Below are positions 26,940 through 36,549 of a stretch of DNA of 64,000 bases, one piece after another (within the stretch, counting starts at the first letter, position 1; the number at the start of each line of letters is the position of its first letter). The stretch is taken from positions 5,580,001 to 5,644,000 of the forward strand of contig NZ_LT629740.1 in the NCBI RefSeq assembly GCF_900105165.1. The letters are read 5' to 3'. The DNA is from Mucilaginibacter mallensis. GTDB taxonomy: Bacteria > Bacteroidota > Bacteroidia > Sphingobacteriales > Sphingobacteriaceae. The notes under the pieces were generated by a model that was given only the letters and a program-made list of their open reading frames with translations, ran no database searches and had not been told where the DNA came from. Position numbers and translations under genes: made by a program.

Positions 26940-28649
26940 ATGAAATTGACAGCCCCACGTTTTTTGACCCGTTATTTATTGATCCTTTGCCTGGCATTTG
27001 CCGCGTTATCGGCATTGCCGGTTAACGCCCGTGCCGGCCAAAAAGCAGATACCGCATCCTCAGCCGATGTGCAGTTTACATCGATACCTACCAAGGCCGA
27101 TAGTTTAGCTGCCTTCAGGAAGAAACAGGATTCGATTAAGAAAGCTAAACCTATTGTAAACACTGTTGCCAAAGAAGCACCTAAAAGCCTTTGGGAGATA
27201 TTTTTAATAGGCCTTTTAGGTGGTTTTACAGCGGTGATTTTACCTTGTATATATCCGCTGTTGCCATTAACGGTAAGCTTTTTCACCAAAAAGGCAGGTT
27301 CGCGCGCTAAGGGGGTGTCGCAATCATTAATATACGGCCTTTCGATCATCGTTATTTATGTAGCGCTGGGGATGGTGATCACCATCCTGTTTGGATCGGA
27401 TGCGTTGAATGAACTAGCTACCAATGGCATATTTAATATATTCTTCTTTTTATTGCTGGTGGTATTTGGTATCTCATTTTTGGGGGCATTTGAAATTACC
27501 CTGCCAAGTTCGCTTGCTAATAAGCTGGATGCAAATTCAGACAAAGGTGGTATAAGTGGCATTTTCTTTATGGCAGCCACATTGGTTGTGGTGTCGTTCT
27601 CCTGTACAGGCCCTATCATTGGTACTTTACTGGTTGATGCTGCTTCAAAAGGCGACAGGCTTGGCCCGGCAGTAGGTATGCTTGGTTTTTCATTAGCGTT
27701 GGCATTGCCATTTACGGCTTTTGCTTTGTTCCCGTCGGCTTTAAAATCACTGCCAAAATCGGGTGGATGGTTAAACAGCGTGAAAGTGATATTAGGATTT
27801 TTAGAACTGGCTTTTGCACTAAAATTCCTTTCAAATGTTGATTTAGCCTATCATTGGAACTGGTTCGATCGCGAGATTTTCCTTTCGCTTTGGATAGCCA
27901 TTGGTTTGATGATGGGCCTATACCTGTTAGGCAAGATCAAATTTTCGCATGACAGCGATGTGCTATACTTGACAATACCGCGCACTTTTTTGTCCATCAT
28001 CGTATTCGCGTTTGTTGTTTACATGATCCCGGGCTTATGGGGAGCGCCGCTAAAATCTATCAGCGCTTTTTTACCGCCGATAGCTACGCAGGATTTCGAC
28101 TTGTCGCAAGCCCCCGGTGGTTCGGCACCGGCTACAGGCCCTCAGTCATCCATAAAAGTTAAAAAATACGCCGGTAACTATGATCGCATAAAAACCCGCG
28201 GACTTGACGCATGGTATGATTATGATCAGGCTTTACAGGTATCCAAAGAATTGCACAAACCTATCATGATCGACTTTACCGGCTTTAACTGTGTTAACTG
28301 CCGTAAAATGGAAGCCAATGTATGGTCGGACCCAAGGGTGTTCAATCACCTGAAAAACGACTTTGTATTGCTGCAGCTTGTGGTTGATGATAAGGCGGAG
28401 CTGCCTGCCAGCGAGCAGTTAGTATCAGACTACAGCGGTAAGAAAATTGTAAGCCTTGGCAACAAATGGAGCGACCTGGAAGCCAAAAGGTTTAACTCCA
28501 ACTCGCAGCCTTACTATGTATTGCTTGACAGCGACGGCAATTTAATGACTGACAAAAGTGGTCAAATAATAAACCCATCGCCCGCTGATTATGACGTTGA
28601 CAGCTATCTGAAGTTTTTGGAGAGCGGTATAGCGGCATATAAGAAGTAA
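26940..28649 (+). CDS. DsbD-like thiol:disulfide interchange protein (CcdA plus thioredoxin domain)
   Basis: This 569-residue membrane protein has an N-terminal signal and linker. A CcdA-type eight-helix core follows, with redox cysteines in VILPCIYPLLPLT and SFSCTGPIIGTLLV. After a periplasmic linker comes a thioredoxin-like domain with CVNCRKME (about 455-462). It would pass electrons from cytoplasmic thioredoxin to periplasmic proteins through the neighbouring alpha-domain protein. Confidence 0.9.
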   Translation: MKLTAPRFLTRYLLILCLAFAALSALPVNARAGQKADTASSADVQFTSIPTKADSLAAFRKKQDSIKKAKPIVNTVAKEAPKSLWEIFLIGLLGGFTAVILPCIYPLLPLTVSFFTKKAGSRAKGVSQSLIYGLSIIVIYVALGMVITILFGSDALNELATNGIFNIFFFLLLVVFGISFLGAFEITLPSSLANKLDANSDKGGISGIFFMAATLVVVSFSCTGPIIGTLLVDAASKGDRLGPAVGMLGFSLALALPFTAFALFPSALKSLPKSGGWLNSVKVILGFLELAFALKFLSNVDLAYHWNWFDREIFLSLWIAIGLMMGLYLLGKIKFSHDSDVLYLTIPRTFLSIIVFAFVVYMIPGLWGAPLKSISAFLPPIATQDFDLSQAPGGSAPATGPQSSIKVKKYAGNYDRIKTRGLDAWYDYDQALQVSKELHKPIMIDFTGFNCVNCRKMEANVWSDPRVFNHLKNDFVLLQLVVDDKAELPASEQLVSDYSGKKIVSLGNKWSDLEAKRFNSNSQPYYVLLDSDGNLMTDKSGQIINPSPADYDVDSYLKFLESGIAAYKK

Positions 28650-28677
28650 CAATAACTTATATTTTATTTTTTTCTCA

Positions 28678-29053
28678 TCCTCTTTACCGCTTGCGGGAGA
28701 GAGGATGAGACACGCGCGTAGTCGGGGTGAGTCAACTCGCTGCAATCCATAACCACAATACTATGTCATCCCGAACTTGTTTCGGCAACCCACGCGCTAA
28801 GCAGCCACCATGCGGTCTAAATGTCCTGTGGTATCCTGAAACAAGTTCAGGATGACGGAGTGAAAAGCAAATGCATTAGGGATGGCAGCGGATACCGGCC
28901 TCGCGCCTAAGGCTAGTGTAGTATGAGCGAACAGCCCGGGCCGAAGGCAATGCCCAAATGTTAGTTATTAGAGAATGGCTGATCAGTGATTAGTTGTCTA
29001 AATAACGCCTAACACACCCCTAACCCCTCTCAAGAGGGGAACTATGGTGCAGA
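28678..29053. repeat. Cluster of dispersed repeats
   Basis: In order: a CCTCTTTACCGCTTGCGGGAGAGAGG hairpin module (28679-28705); a GTCATCC...GGATGAC-bounded element (28765-28856) with internal CGAACTTGTTTCGG/CCTGAAACAAGTTCAGG; the GCATTAGGGATGGCAGCGG module (28872-28958); and the CACACCCCTAACCCCTCTCAAGAGGGGAACTATGG palindrome (29013-29050). No gene is apparent in this gap. Confidence 0.75.
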
Positions 29054-29074
29054 TACCCTTCCCGTAATAATCAT

Positions 29075-29082
29075 TATATTTG
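29075..29082 (+). promoter_or_regulatory. -7 box of the HD-domain gene
   Basis: TATATTTG fits TAnnTTTG. The TTG at 29080 is inside the box, so translation must start downstream, at ATG 29104. Confidence 0.55.
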
Positions 29083-29103
29083 CAATGCTTAAACATAAGA
29101 ATT

Positions 29104-29700
29104 ATGAATTTTGAGCATCTTCTTAAACAAGTGGCCTTCATCCACGAGATCGACAAGGTTAAATACATCTTGCGAAAAACCAAACTCTTTAACAGCGAGC
29201 GAAACGAAAATGATGCCGAGCATAGCTGGCACCTGGCGGTAATGGCTATTATTTTGGCAGAATATGCCAATGAGCCGGTAGATGTTTTGAAAGTTGTTAA
29301 AATGCTGCTCATACATGATGTAGTTGAAATTGATGCCGGTGATATATTTCTGTACGATACAAACATCAGCCATACCAATACAGCAGCAGAGCAAAAAGCT
29401 GCAGAACGTATTTTTGGTTTGCTGCCTACTGAGCAGGCAGAGGAATTGATCGCCATATGGGAGGAATTTGAATCAGGTGAAACAATGGAAGCAAAATTTG
29501 CCCGGGCTATGGATAGATTAGAACCGTTGTTGCAAAATATATCAAACAAAGGTGGTACCTGGAAAGAATTTGATGTGCGGTATGAAAAAGTATTGGAGAA
29601 GAAAGGTGTAATTGCCAAAGGCTCAGAACATCTTTGGGCGTTCGCGAAAGAACTGATTGACGAAAGTGTTAAGAATGGTATATTAGCAGTGGCTGATTAA
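29104..29700 (+). CDS. HD-domain hydrolase (HDDC2/YfbR-like)
   Basis: About 198 residues from ATG 29104 (MNFEHLLKQVAFI). The metal-binding HD residues are visible: ENDAEHSWHLAVMA, then LLIHDVVEIDAGD and a late Asp in RAMDRLEPLL. Relatives such as YfbR and HDDC2 are 5'-deoxynucleotidases, which is the likely activity. The gene is monocistronic, with repeats on both sides. Confidence 0.85.
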   Translation: MNFEHLLKQVAFIHEIDKVKYILRKTKLFNSERNENDAEHSWHLAVMAIILAEYANEPVDVLKVVKMLLIHDVVEIDAGDIFLYDTNISHTNTAAEQKAAERIFGLLPTEQAEELIAIWEEFESGETMEAKFARAMDRLEPLLQNISNKGGTWKEFDVRYEKVLEKKGVIAKGSEHLWAFAKELIDESVKNGILAVAD

Positions 29701-29744
29701 TATTGGGTATCTCACGCTCAAGAGGAGATTATGGTGTAGATTAC

Positions 29745-29821
29745 TTTTCGCGCTCCGCCGACTCACCCGGTCCTCGCTCCGCCGCTCGACCGCCCTCTCT
29801 TCCGCAAGCGGTAAAGAGGGC
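29745..29821. repeat. Dispersed repeat (CTCACCCGG hairpin module)
   Basis: CGCGCTCCGCCGACTCACCCGG...CCCTCTCTTCCGCAAGCGGTAAAGAGGG, ending in a hairpin. It precedes the pfkA promoter. The rest of the gap, 29825-30029, holds the promoter and a leader. Confidence 0.75.
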
Positions 29822-29938
29822 AAGCTATCATTAAAGCAAATATTTTTCTTTAACTGTATACCTGTCAGTTAATCGGGAACGTTTTTAACAATAAACGCAA
29901 AAAGCCTTACTCGGATAAAAAATTAATGTATTTTTGCG

Positions 29939-29946
29939 GAAATTAA
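29939..29946 (+). promoter_or_regulatory. -7 box upstream of pfkA
   Basis: TATTTTTG fits TAnnTTTG; the -33 element is weak. It predicts a leader of about 75 nt before the pfkA ATG. Confidence 0.5.
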
Positions 29947-30029
29947 AGGGTGCGCTAATTATCCCTGACTGACTTTACTCAAACGTTTAAGTACAATTTA
30001 TACAACGCAAGAAGCGCCTTTCAAAAAAA

Positions 30030-31007
30030 ATGACGCAAATTAAAAATATCGGACTTTATACTTCAGGCGGCGATGCGCCGGGCATGAATGCTGCCATTAG
30101 GGCAGTTGTACGTACAGCATTATATTATGATATAGCCGTTACGGGCATTATCCGTGGCTATGAAGGCATGATAAGGGGTGATTTTGTGCCTATGCACCGC
30201 AAATCAGTATCGAACATTGTACAACGTGGCGGCACTATTTTAAAAACCGCCCGCAGCGAACAGTTTAAAACTGCTGAAGGCCGCAAAATAGCTTACGAAA
30301 ATTTAAAGAAAAACAATATCGACGCACTTATAGCCATTGGTGGCGACGGTACATTCACCGGTGCAAAGATATTTGGGCAGGAATTTGACATACCTGTACT
30401 GGGTTTACCCGGTACTATTGATAATGACCTTGCCGGTACTGATTTTACCATAGGTTATGATACGGCTATAAATACCGTAGTTGATGCTGTTGATAAGATC
30501 CGCGATACGGCAGAATCACATGACCGTTTATTTATTGTAGAGGTTATGGGCCGCGACTCGGGCCTTATTGCTTTAAGGACCGGTATTGCAGCTGGTGCTG
30601 AGGCTATTTTGATACCTGAGAACAAGACAGGCATGGCCGGTTTGTTCGACAGGCTGGAGAATGGCCGTAAGGACAAAACATCAAGAATTATTATAGCAGC
30701 TGAAGGCGACGATGCCGGTGGCGCTTTTGAAATAGGCCGCATTATAACCGAGAAATTCCCGCATTATGATACCCGCGTATCTATATTGGGGCACATACAA
30801 CGTGGCGGCAAGCCAACTTGTATGGACCGTGTGCTGGCAAGCCGTGTGGGTGTGGCGGCGGTTGAAGCATTGAGAGATGGCCGCAGTGGTGAAATGGTAG
30901 GCGTTATACATAACGAGATCTCCTATACCCCGTTTGATCATGCTATTAAACACAGCCACGAAATAAACGCTAAGTTTTTGAAGATAGTAGAGATACTGTC
31001 ACTATAG
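30030..31007 (+). CDS. pfkA: 6-phosphofructokinase
   Basis: This 325-residue ATP-dependent enzyme phosphorylates fructose 6-phosphate in glycolysis. YTSGGDAPGMNAAIRAVVR and IGGDGTFTGA bind ATP. GTIDNDLAGTDFTIGYDTA contains the catalytic Asp (TIDND), and EVMGRDSG binds the sugar phosphate. GHIQRGGKPTCMDR is also conserved. Glycine in GGDGT, rather than the PPi-type Asp, supports ATP as donor. A strong terminator follows. Confidence 0.97.
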   Translation: MTQIKNIGLYTSGGDAPGMNAAIRAVVRTALYYDIAVTGIIRGYEGMIRGDFVPMHRKSVSNIVQRGGTILKTARSEQFKTAEGRKIAYENLKKNNIDALIAIGGDGTFTGAKIFGQEFDIPVLGLPGTIDNDLAGTDFTIGYDTAINTVVDAVDKIRDTAESHDRLFIVEVMGRDSGLIALRTGIAAGAEAILIPENKTGMAGLFDRLENGRKDKTSRIIIAAEGDDAGGAFEIGRIITEKFPHYDTRVSILGHIQRGGKPTCMDRVLASRVGVAAVEALRDGRSGEMVGVIHNEISYTPFDHAIKHSHEINAKFLKIVEILSL

Positions 31008-31078
31008 AATATCGGAATTCGGAATTTTGATTTCGGGTTTATAAAATTATTAAGATCCGCTGGCTGGCGGAAATGAGG

Positions 31079-31117
31079 CCTCGTTACATGCTGAGATGGT
31101 ATGTAACGAGGTTTTTT
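31079..31117 (+). terminator. Rho-independent-type terminator after pfkA
   Basis: CCTCGTTACAT (31079-31089) pairs perfectly with ATGTAACGAGG (31101-31111), followed by TTTTTT. This is the clearest intrinsic terminator in the window. Confidence 0.85.
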
Positions 31118-31132
31118 GTTTAAAATGAATTA

Positions 31133-31210
31133 GTCATCCTGAGCGATAGAGGAGGATCTATGCGCGATGTACGTCGCTTGTAAAATAGATGCTTCGTACC
31201 TCAGCATGAC
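31133..31210. repeat. GTCATCCTGAGCG...CTCAGCATGAC element
   Basis: This 78-bp unit has inverted ends GTCATCCTGAG and CTCAGCATGAC. Related units lie at 28765-28856, 37218-37288 and 43948-44039. Confidence 0.7.
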
Positions 31211-31226
31211 AGTAAGAGAGCAGGTA

Positions 31227-32747
31227 TTACCCTACCAACTCCATCATCTTTAAAATACTATCCATATACTCACGGTTATTGGCAAGGCGGGGTACTTTGT
31301 TTTGGCCGCCTAGTTTGCCACGTTCCCTGAGCCAGTTAAAGAAGGTGCCTTGTGGGGCTTTGCGTACTATAGGGCGGCGCAGGGCCATATCCTTAAAGCG
31401 CTTGGCATCATAATCGGAGTTGATGCGGCGCAGAGTTTCATCAAGGAGGTCAACAAAACGCTCAAACTCGGCGGGTTTTTGTTCAAACTCAATTACCCAT
31501 TCATGGGCGCCGCATTCATTGCCATTAAAATATACGGGGGCGGCAGTATAATCACGGATGATGGCACCTGTTTGGCTGCAGGCTTCTGCTAAGGCGCGTT
31601 CGGCGTTATCAATGATGAGCTCCTCGCCAAAGGCATTGATGAAATGTTTTGTGCGACCGGTTATCTGTATGCGGTATGGCGCAAGCGAGGTAAAACGCAC
31701 GGTATCCCCTATCATATACCGCCATAAACCGGCATTGGTGCTGATGATGAGCGCGTAATTTTTGTTTAGCACTACCTCATCCAATGTTAATGTTTTGGGG
31801 TTATCGTCATTCAGGTGTTCCAGTGGTAAAAACTCGTAGAAGATACCATAATCCAGCATGAGCAGCATATCGCCGGAATCAAAGCTATCCTGTATGCCAA
31901 AAAAGCCTTCGGAGGCATTATAGGTTTCCAGGTAGTACATGTCATCATTAGGGATCAGCTTCCTGAACTGCTCGCGGTAAGGCGTAAAGTTTACCGCGCC
32001 GTGAAAATAAAGCTCGAGGTTGGGCCAAACTTCCAGCAGGTTGTTTTTGCCGGTGATCTCGAGGATGCGCTTAAAAAGCAGCAGGTTCCAGGTAGGTACA
32101 CCACTCAGGCTGGTAACATTAACATCAATAGTGGCATGCGCCATTTTTTCTATCTTTTCCTCAAAGTCCTCTATTAGCGCGATATCCAGGTGTGGCGTAC
32201 GGTAAAACTCGGCCCAGAGAGGGAGGTTTTTCATGATCACGGCCGAAAGATCGCCAAAAGAGGCATCGGGGTGCAACTGGTTAATCTGGTTGCTGCCACC
32301 CAGTGTTAAACTTTTACCGGTAAAAATGCGGGCGTTGGGTCGGTTATTAAAGTAGAGGGTAAGCATATCTTTACCACCCTTTAAATGGCATTCCTCTAAT
32401 GATTCCTCGCTAACGGGGATGAATTTGCTCCTGTCGCTGGTAGTACCCGATGATTTGGCGAACCACCTGATACCCGAATGCCAAAGTACATTCTGCTCGC
32501 CTTTGAGCATCCGCTCAATGTAGGGTTTTAGCGTATCATAATTTTGGATGGGTACACGCTGTTTAAACTGACTAAGGTTGCTGATGCTTTTATACTGATA
32601 CAGCTTGCCCCACTCGGTTTGTTCTGCACCTGATATCAATTGTTCAAACCATTCCTCCTGTACCTCGTTGGGGTATTTCATAAAAAGCTCTATCTGGTGG
32701 ATACGCTTTTTCATGAACCAGGTAAAAACAGAGTTAAAAATTGCCAT
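31227..32747 (-). CDS. GH3-family acyl-amido synthetase-like protein
   Basis: This 506-residue protein belongs to the GH3 auxin-responsive promoter family. GH3 proteins are adenylate-forming enzymes that, in plants, join jasmonate or auxin to amino acids. RWFAKSSGTTSDRSKFIPVS is the phosphate-binding motif, TYNASEGFFGI binds adenylate, and TGRTKHFINAFGEELIIDNAE is a conserved C-terminal turn. The bacterial substrate is unknown. It is six bases from lptB on the same strand and probably cotranscribed with it, an order often seen in Bacteroidota. Confidence 0.92.
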   Translation of the reverse strand: MAIFNSVFTWFMKKRIHQIELFMKYPNEVQEEWFEQLISGAEQTEWGKLYQYKSISNLSQFKQRVPIQNYDTLKPYIERMLKGEQNVLWHSGIRWFAKSSGTTSDRSKFIPVSEESLEECHLKGGKDMLTLYFNNRPNARIFTGKSLTLGGSNQINQLHPDASFGDLSAVIMKNLPLWAEFYRTPHLDIALIEDFEEKIEKMAHATIDVNVTSLSGVPTWNLLLFKRILEITGKNNLLEVWPNLELYFHGAVNFTPYREQFRKLIPNDDMYYLETYNASEGFFGIQDSFDSGDMLLMLDYGIFYEFLPLEHLNDDNPKTLTLDEVVLNKNYALIISTNAGLWRYMIGDTVRFTSLAPYRIQITGRTKHFINAFGEELIIDNAERALAEACSQTGAIIRDYTAAPVYFNGNECGAHEWVIEFEQKPAEFERFVDLLDETLRRINSDYDAKRFKDMALRRPIVRKAPQGTFFNWLRERGKLGGQNKVPRLANNREYMDSILKMMELVG

Positions 32748-32753
32748 AAGGTG

Positions 32754-33494
32754 TTATATAGCGAACGTTTTTCTTTTTAATACAAAGTTTGCACCAAGAT
32801 AAACTTTTCTCACCATTTCATTAGCAGCCAATATCTCCGGTACACCCGATTCGAGTATTTTTCCCTCAAAAAGCAGGTAGGCACGATCAGTAATGGATAA
32901 TGTTTCCTGCACGTTGTGGTCGGTGATGAGGATGCCGATGTTGCGGTGTTTTAGCTTATAAACCATAGCCTGGATCTCTTCCACCGCTATCGGGTCAACT
33001 CCGGCAAAGGGCTCATCCAGCAAAATAAAGTTAGGTTCGGCGGCAAGGGCGCGGGCAATCTCGGTACGGCGGCGTTCACCACCGGAAAGCAGGTCGCCAC
33101 GGTTTTTTCGCACTTTATGCAAGCTGAATTCGTCTATCAGTTCTTCCAGTTTATCCCGCTGGCGTTCCTTGGGCATTTTACCCATTTCAAGCACGGCCTT
33201 AATGTTATCTTCAACAGATAGCTTGCGGAAAACCGATGCTTCCTGTGCTAAATAGCCAATACCTTTTTGTGCACGGCGATACATGGGGTCGCCGGTGATG
33301 TTTTGGTCATCTAAATGGATAGTGCCTTCGTTAGGTTTTATCAGGCCTACGATCATGTAGAATGAAGTGGTTTTCCCAGCACCATTCGGCCCAAGCAAAC
33401 CAACTATCTCGCCCTGCGAAACGTTGAATGATACATCATTTACAACTGTACGCTGTTTATATTTCTTTAATAAATTATCTGCCCTTAGATTCAT
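32754..33494 (-). CDS. lptB: LPS export ABC transporter ATP-binding protein LptB
   Basis: This 246-residue ATPase powers extraction of LPS from the inner membrane through LptFG. It shows Walker A GPNGAGKTTSFY, signature LSGGERRRTEIARALA, Walker B FILLDEPFAGVDP and switch His in LITDHNVQETL. Compared with E. coli LptB the C-terminus is extended by a few residues (VLKRKTFAI). The lptF and lptG genes are not in the window. Confidence 0.95.
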   Translation of the reverse strand: MNLRADNLLKKYKQRTVVNDVSFNVSQGEIVGLLGPNGAGKTTSFYMIVGLIKPNEGTIHLDDQNITGDPMYRRAQKGIGYLAQEASVFRKLSVEDNIKAVLEMGKMPKERQRDKLEELIDEFSLHKVRKNRGDLLSGGERRRTEIARALAAEPNFILLDEPFAGVDPIAVEEIQAMVYKLKHRNIGILITDHNVQETLSITDRAYLLFEGKILESGVPEILAANEMVRKVYLGANFVLKRKTFAI

Positions 33495-33578
33495 TTAATT
33501 CAAAAGTAAAAATTCAAAATTCAAAAAAGCTTCAATAATTACGGGGCATCTCCGCGCAAAAGTTTTTGACTTTTGATG

Positions 33579-35276
33579 TTACATCCTTATTCCTTTAATA
33601 TTTAATTGTATAGAACGTTTATCCCGCCAAATATTTTCCTCAATGCTATAACAAATATCAAAAGGGGTATCTTTTTTTATTTTGCTCAGGTATTCGCCGT
33701 GATTAAAGGCTATACAATCAAACATGGCCGAGCCGGGTTGCATTACCGTCATCTTGATGTGGTTGCTCCCTACCAACCCGGCATTGCCGCTAACATACAC
33801 ATTTTTGCTGATGAACACCGGCGACATATTCTCGGGCCCAAACGGCGAGAACTGGTGCAGGATGCGGAAAAACTTCGATTCTATATCTGTTAAATTCAGT
33901 TCAGCATCTATCAGTATCTGTTGTACTAATTGCTCATCGGTAATGGTGGAACTAACTACCTCCTCAAAACGGTTGATGAAAGCTTCCACGTTTTCGGGAG
34001 CCATGGTTAATCCTGCTGCATATTTATGGCCTCCAAACTGGATAAGCAGGTCACTGCAGCCGCACAATGCCTCGTAAAGATCATAACCTAAAACGGAACG
34101 TGCCGAACCTGCCACATGCCCGTTAGAGCGGGTGAGCACTACGGTTGGGCGGTAATATTTTTCGGTAAGGCGTGAGGCCACAATACCTATAACGCCCTTA
34201 TGCCAGTTCTCATTAAATACCACGGTTGATTTACGGCCGATTAATATAGCATCATTATCTATCATGCTGAGCGCTGCATCGGTTATGGAGAGGTCGTGCC
34301 CCTTGCGCTCGGTATTTTTTATGTTGATGAGGTCACCTTTTATTTTGGCGCTATCCTCATTACAGGCTATCAGCAATTCAACCGCATGTTTGGCATCGTC
34401 AATACGGCCTGCGGCGTTGATGCGCGGCCCGAGCAGGAAAACAATATCGGCTATGCTGTAATTGCTGGTTTTGCCTGCCACTTCCATCAGCGTTTTTACA
34501 CCGATACAGGGATTGTTATTCAGTTTATATAAGCCATAATAAGCCAGTACCCGGTTCTCGCCGGTTATGTGCACAATATCGCAGGCAATACTGATGGCTA
34601 CCAGGTCGAAATAGCAGCTTACTTCTTCAAACGGGATGTTATTCCTTTCGGCAAAAGCCTGTATTAGTTTAAAACCTATGCCGCAACCGGAGAGTTCTTT
34701 ATAAGGATACTCGCAATCGGCACGTTTTGGATCCAGCACTGCAACAGCTTCCGGTAGTTCATCACCTGGTGTATGGTGATCGCAGATGATAAAATCAATT
34801 CCCAGCTCATTGGCATAGGCTATTTTTTCAACCGATTTTATACCGCAATCCAGCGCTATAATCAGCGAAAATTCATGCTCCGCAGCATAATCAATACCCT
34901 GGGTGGATATGCCATAGCCTTCCTTATAACGATCGGGGATATAATACTCCAGGTGGCGGTGATATTTTTTAAAGAAACCATATACTACCGATACCGCCGT
35001 GGTGCCATCCACGTCGTAATCACCATAAACCAATATCTTTTCGTTGGTTTTTATGGCTTCCTCAATGCGGTCAATAGCCTTGTCCATATCCTTCATCAGG
35101 AAAGGATCGTGCAGGTGGCGATGGTCGGGGCGGAAGAAGTAACGGGCATCCTCGAAATTATCAATGCCCCTTTGTACCAGCAGTTTACTTAAAACGGGGT
35201 TGATAGCTAATGCGGCGGCTAAATTGCTTACTGCTTCTTCATCCGTATTTTCCCGTATCGCCCACCGTTTTTGCAT
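33579..35276 (-). CDS. recJ: Single-stranded-DNA-specific exonuclease RecJ
   Basis: This 565-residue 5'-3' exonuclease acts in recombination and mismatch repair. The DHH phosphoesterase motifs are present: VYGDYDVDGTTAVSVV, LIIALDCGIKS, IICDHHTPGDELP and GPRINAAGRIDDAKHAVEL. The DHHA1 motif SNGHVAGSARS...FGGHKYAAGLTM follows, then the C-terminal OB-like part. The length is normal. A GTGCARATG word array lies just upstream of the start. Confidence 0.96.
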   Translation of the reverse strand: MQKRWAIRENTDEEAVSNLAAALAINPVLSKLLVQRGIDNFEDARYFFRPDHRHLHDPFLMKDMDKAIDRIEEAIKTNEKILVYGDYDVDGTTAVSVVYGFFKKYHRHLEYYIPDRYKEGYGISTQGIDYAAEHEFSLIIALDCGIKSVEKIAYANELGIDFIICDHHTPGDELPEAVAVLDPKRADCEYPYKELSGCGIGFKLIQAFAERNNIPFEEVSCYFDLVAISIACDIVHITGENRVLAYYGLYKLNNNPCIGVKTLMEVAGKTSNYSIADIVFLLGPRINAAGRIDDAKHAVELLIACNEDSAKIKGDLINIKNTERKGHDLSITDAALSMIDNDAILIGRKSTVVFNENWHKGVIGIVASRLTEKYYRPTVVLTRSNGHVAGSARSVLGYDLYEALCGCSDLLIQFGGHKYAAGLTMAPENVEAFINRFEEVVSSTITDEQLVQQILIDAELNLTDIESKFFRILHQFSPFGPENMSPVFISKNVYVSGNAGLVGSNHIKMTVMQPGSAMFDCIAFNHGEYLSKIKKDTPFDICYSIEENIWRDKRSIQLNIKGIRM

Positions 35277-35310
35277 ATCTTTGTGCTTATTGAACAGTAA
35301 AGATAAAGAA

Positions 35311-35346
35311 AATGTGCAGATGTGCGGGTGTGCAAATGTACAGATG
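35311..35346. repeat. GTGCARATG word array upstream of recJ
   Basis: AATGTGCAGATGTGCGGGTGTGCAAATGTACAGATG on the plus strand. Read in the recJ direction this is the same CATTTGCACA..CATCTGCACAT orientation that precedes accB and accC. No facing inverted array is visible here. Confidence 0.7.
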
Positions 35347-35360
35347 ATTTGAGGATGTTT

Positions 35361-35745
35361 TTAATCCTCTTTCCCGCTTGCAGGAGAGAGGGTCGACGAG
35401 TGAAACAATGTCGGGGTGAGTTAACGGAGCGCGTGTACCCCATCCGGTCTCCCCCTAAACTTAGGGGGAGGTGTCGACGAAGGAGACGGAGGGGGTAAAA
35501 TGCGTTAGGGATGGCAGCGGATACCGGCCAATCGAGAGCCTCAGTGCAGGCCGTGATTAATGCCTGTGCAGTATGAGCGTACAGCCCGGGCCGCCGGCAA
35601 CGCCCAAATGCAAACGTACAACACACCCCTAACCCCTCTCAAGAGGGGAACTATGGTGTAGATAGCTTCAACGCGCTCCGCCGACTCACCCGGTCTTTGC
35701 TGCGCTCGACCACCCTCTCTCCCGCAAGCGGGAAAGAGGGTAAGA
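35361..35745. repeat. Large cluster of dispersed repeats
   Basis: It contains the CCTCTTTCCCGCTTGCAGGAGAGAGG hairpin module (35362-35390), a CTCCCCCTAAACTTAGGGGGAGG palindrome (35450-35472) and the GCGTTAGGGATGGCAGCGG module (35501-35610). It continues with the CACACCCCTAACCCCTCTCAAGAGGGGAACTATGG palindrome (35622-35656) and another CTCACCCGG...CCCTCTCTCCCGCAAGCGGGAAAGAGGG module (35680-35740). Together with the array at 35311 it fills the 500-base recJ-hydrolase gap. Confidence 0.75.
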
Positions 35746-35778
35746 AATGATAATGATGTATTAATTATATAATAAGTA

Positions 35779-36549
35779 ATGGAGATTTTCGCGCTAGGTG
35801 AGGGATCATATTCGGTAGATGCTTCTAAAAAATTTATTCCTTTTAACCCGCAAACTGATAACGCTAAGGACAGGCCGGGATCGTTGTTCATACACGTTAA
35901 CCCGTTTTTGGTTAAAACCGATACCGACCTGATATTATTTGATACCGGGCTTGGTTATAAAGATACCCGCGATGAATTATATCTTCATCAGCATATCCGC
36001 AACGCAGGTTTCGACCCCAATGAGGTAAGGCTGGTTTTGATGTCGCACCTTCATTACGACCATTCGGGCGGTTTGGTGGTAGAACGAAATGGCAAACTGG
36101 TACCTAGCTTTCCGCATGCTACGCATGTGGTGCAAAAGGGAGAGTGGGAGTTTGGGCTGTCAGGCAAATCATCATCCTACCATAAGGAAATTTTTGAAGC
36201 GTTGCAAGGTAAGGTTGATCTTACATTGGTGGAGGGATCGGGTGAATTGAAAGCGGGTATTACCTATGAGCTGTCGGGTGGCCACTGCCCTTATCACCAG
36301 GTTTTTTTGATTGAGGATAAAGGTGAAAAATGCTTCTTTGGAGGCGATGAATTGCCTGAGCCGGAGCAATTATTAAGGCGTTTTGTGGCTAAATATGATT
36401 ACGATGGCCATAAAGCCATGCAGTTAAGGCAGGAATATGGTGAAAAAGCCGCGGCGGACGACTGGACCTGCTTGTTTTATCATGCAAAATCGATAGCGGT
36501 AGGAAAGGTAACTTATACTGATGAGCATTTTAGCGTTATCCCGGTTTAG
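35779..36549 (+). CDS. Metallo-beta-lactamase-fold hydrolase
   Basis: This 256-residue cytoplasmic protein has the zinc motif SHLHYDHSGGLV (HxHxDH), a later His in SGGHCPYHQVF, Asp in FFGGDELPEP and a C-terminal His in FYHAKSIA. It resembles quorum-quenching lactonase or glyoxalase-II-like family members, but the substrate cannot be told from sequence. It converges with, and overlaps by four bases, the response-regulator gene. Confidence 0.85.
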   Translation: MEIFALGEGSYSVDASKKFIPFNPQTDNAKDRPGSLFIHVNPFLVKTDTDLILFDTGLGYKDTRDELYLHQHIRNAGFDPNEVRLVLMSHLHYDHSGGLVVERNGKLVPSFPHATHVVQKGEWEFGLSGKSSSYHKEIFEALQGKVDLTLVEGSGELKAGITYELSGGHCPYHQVFLIEDKGEKCFFGGDELPEPEQLLRRFVAKYDYDGHKAMQLRQEYGEKAAADDWTCLFYHAKSIAVGKVTYTDEHFSVIPV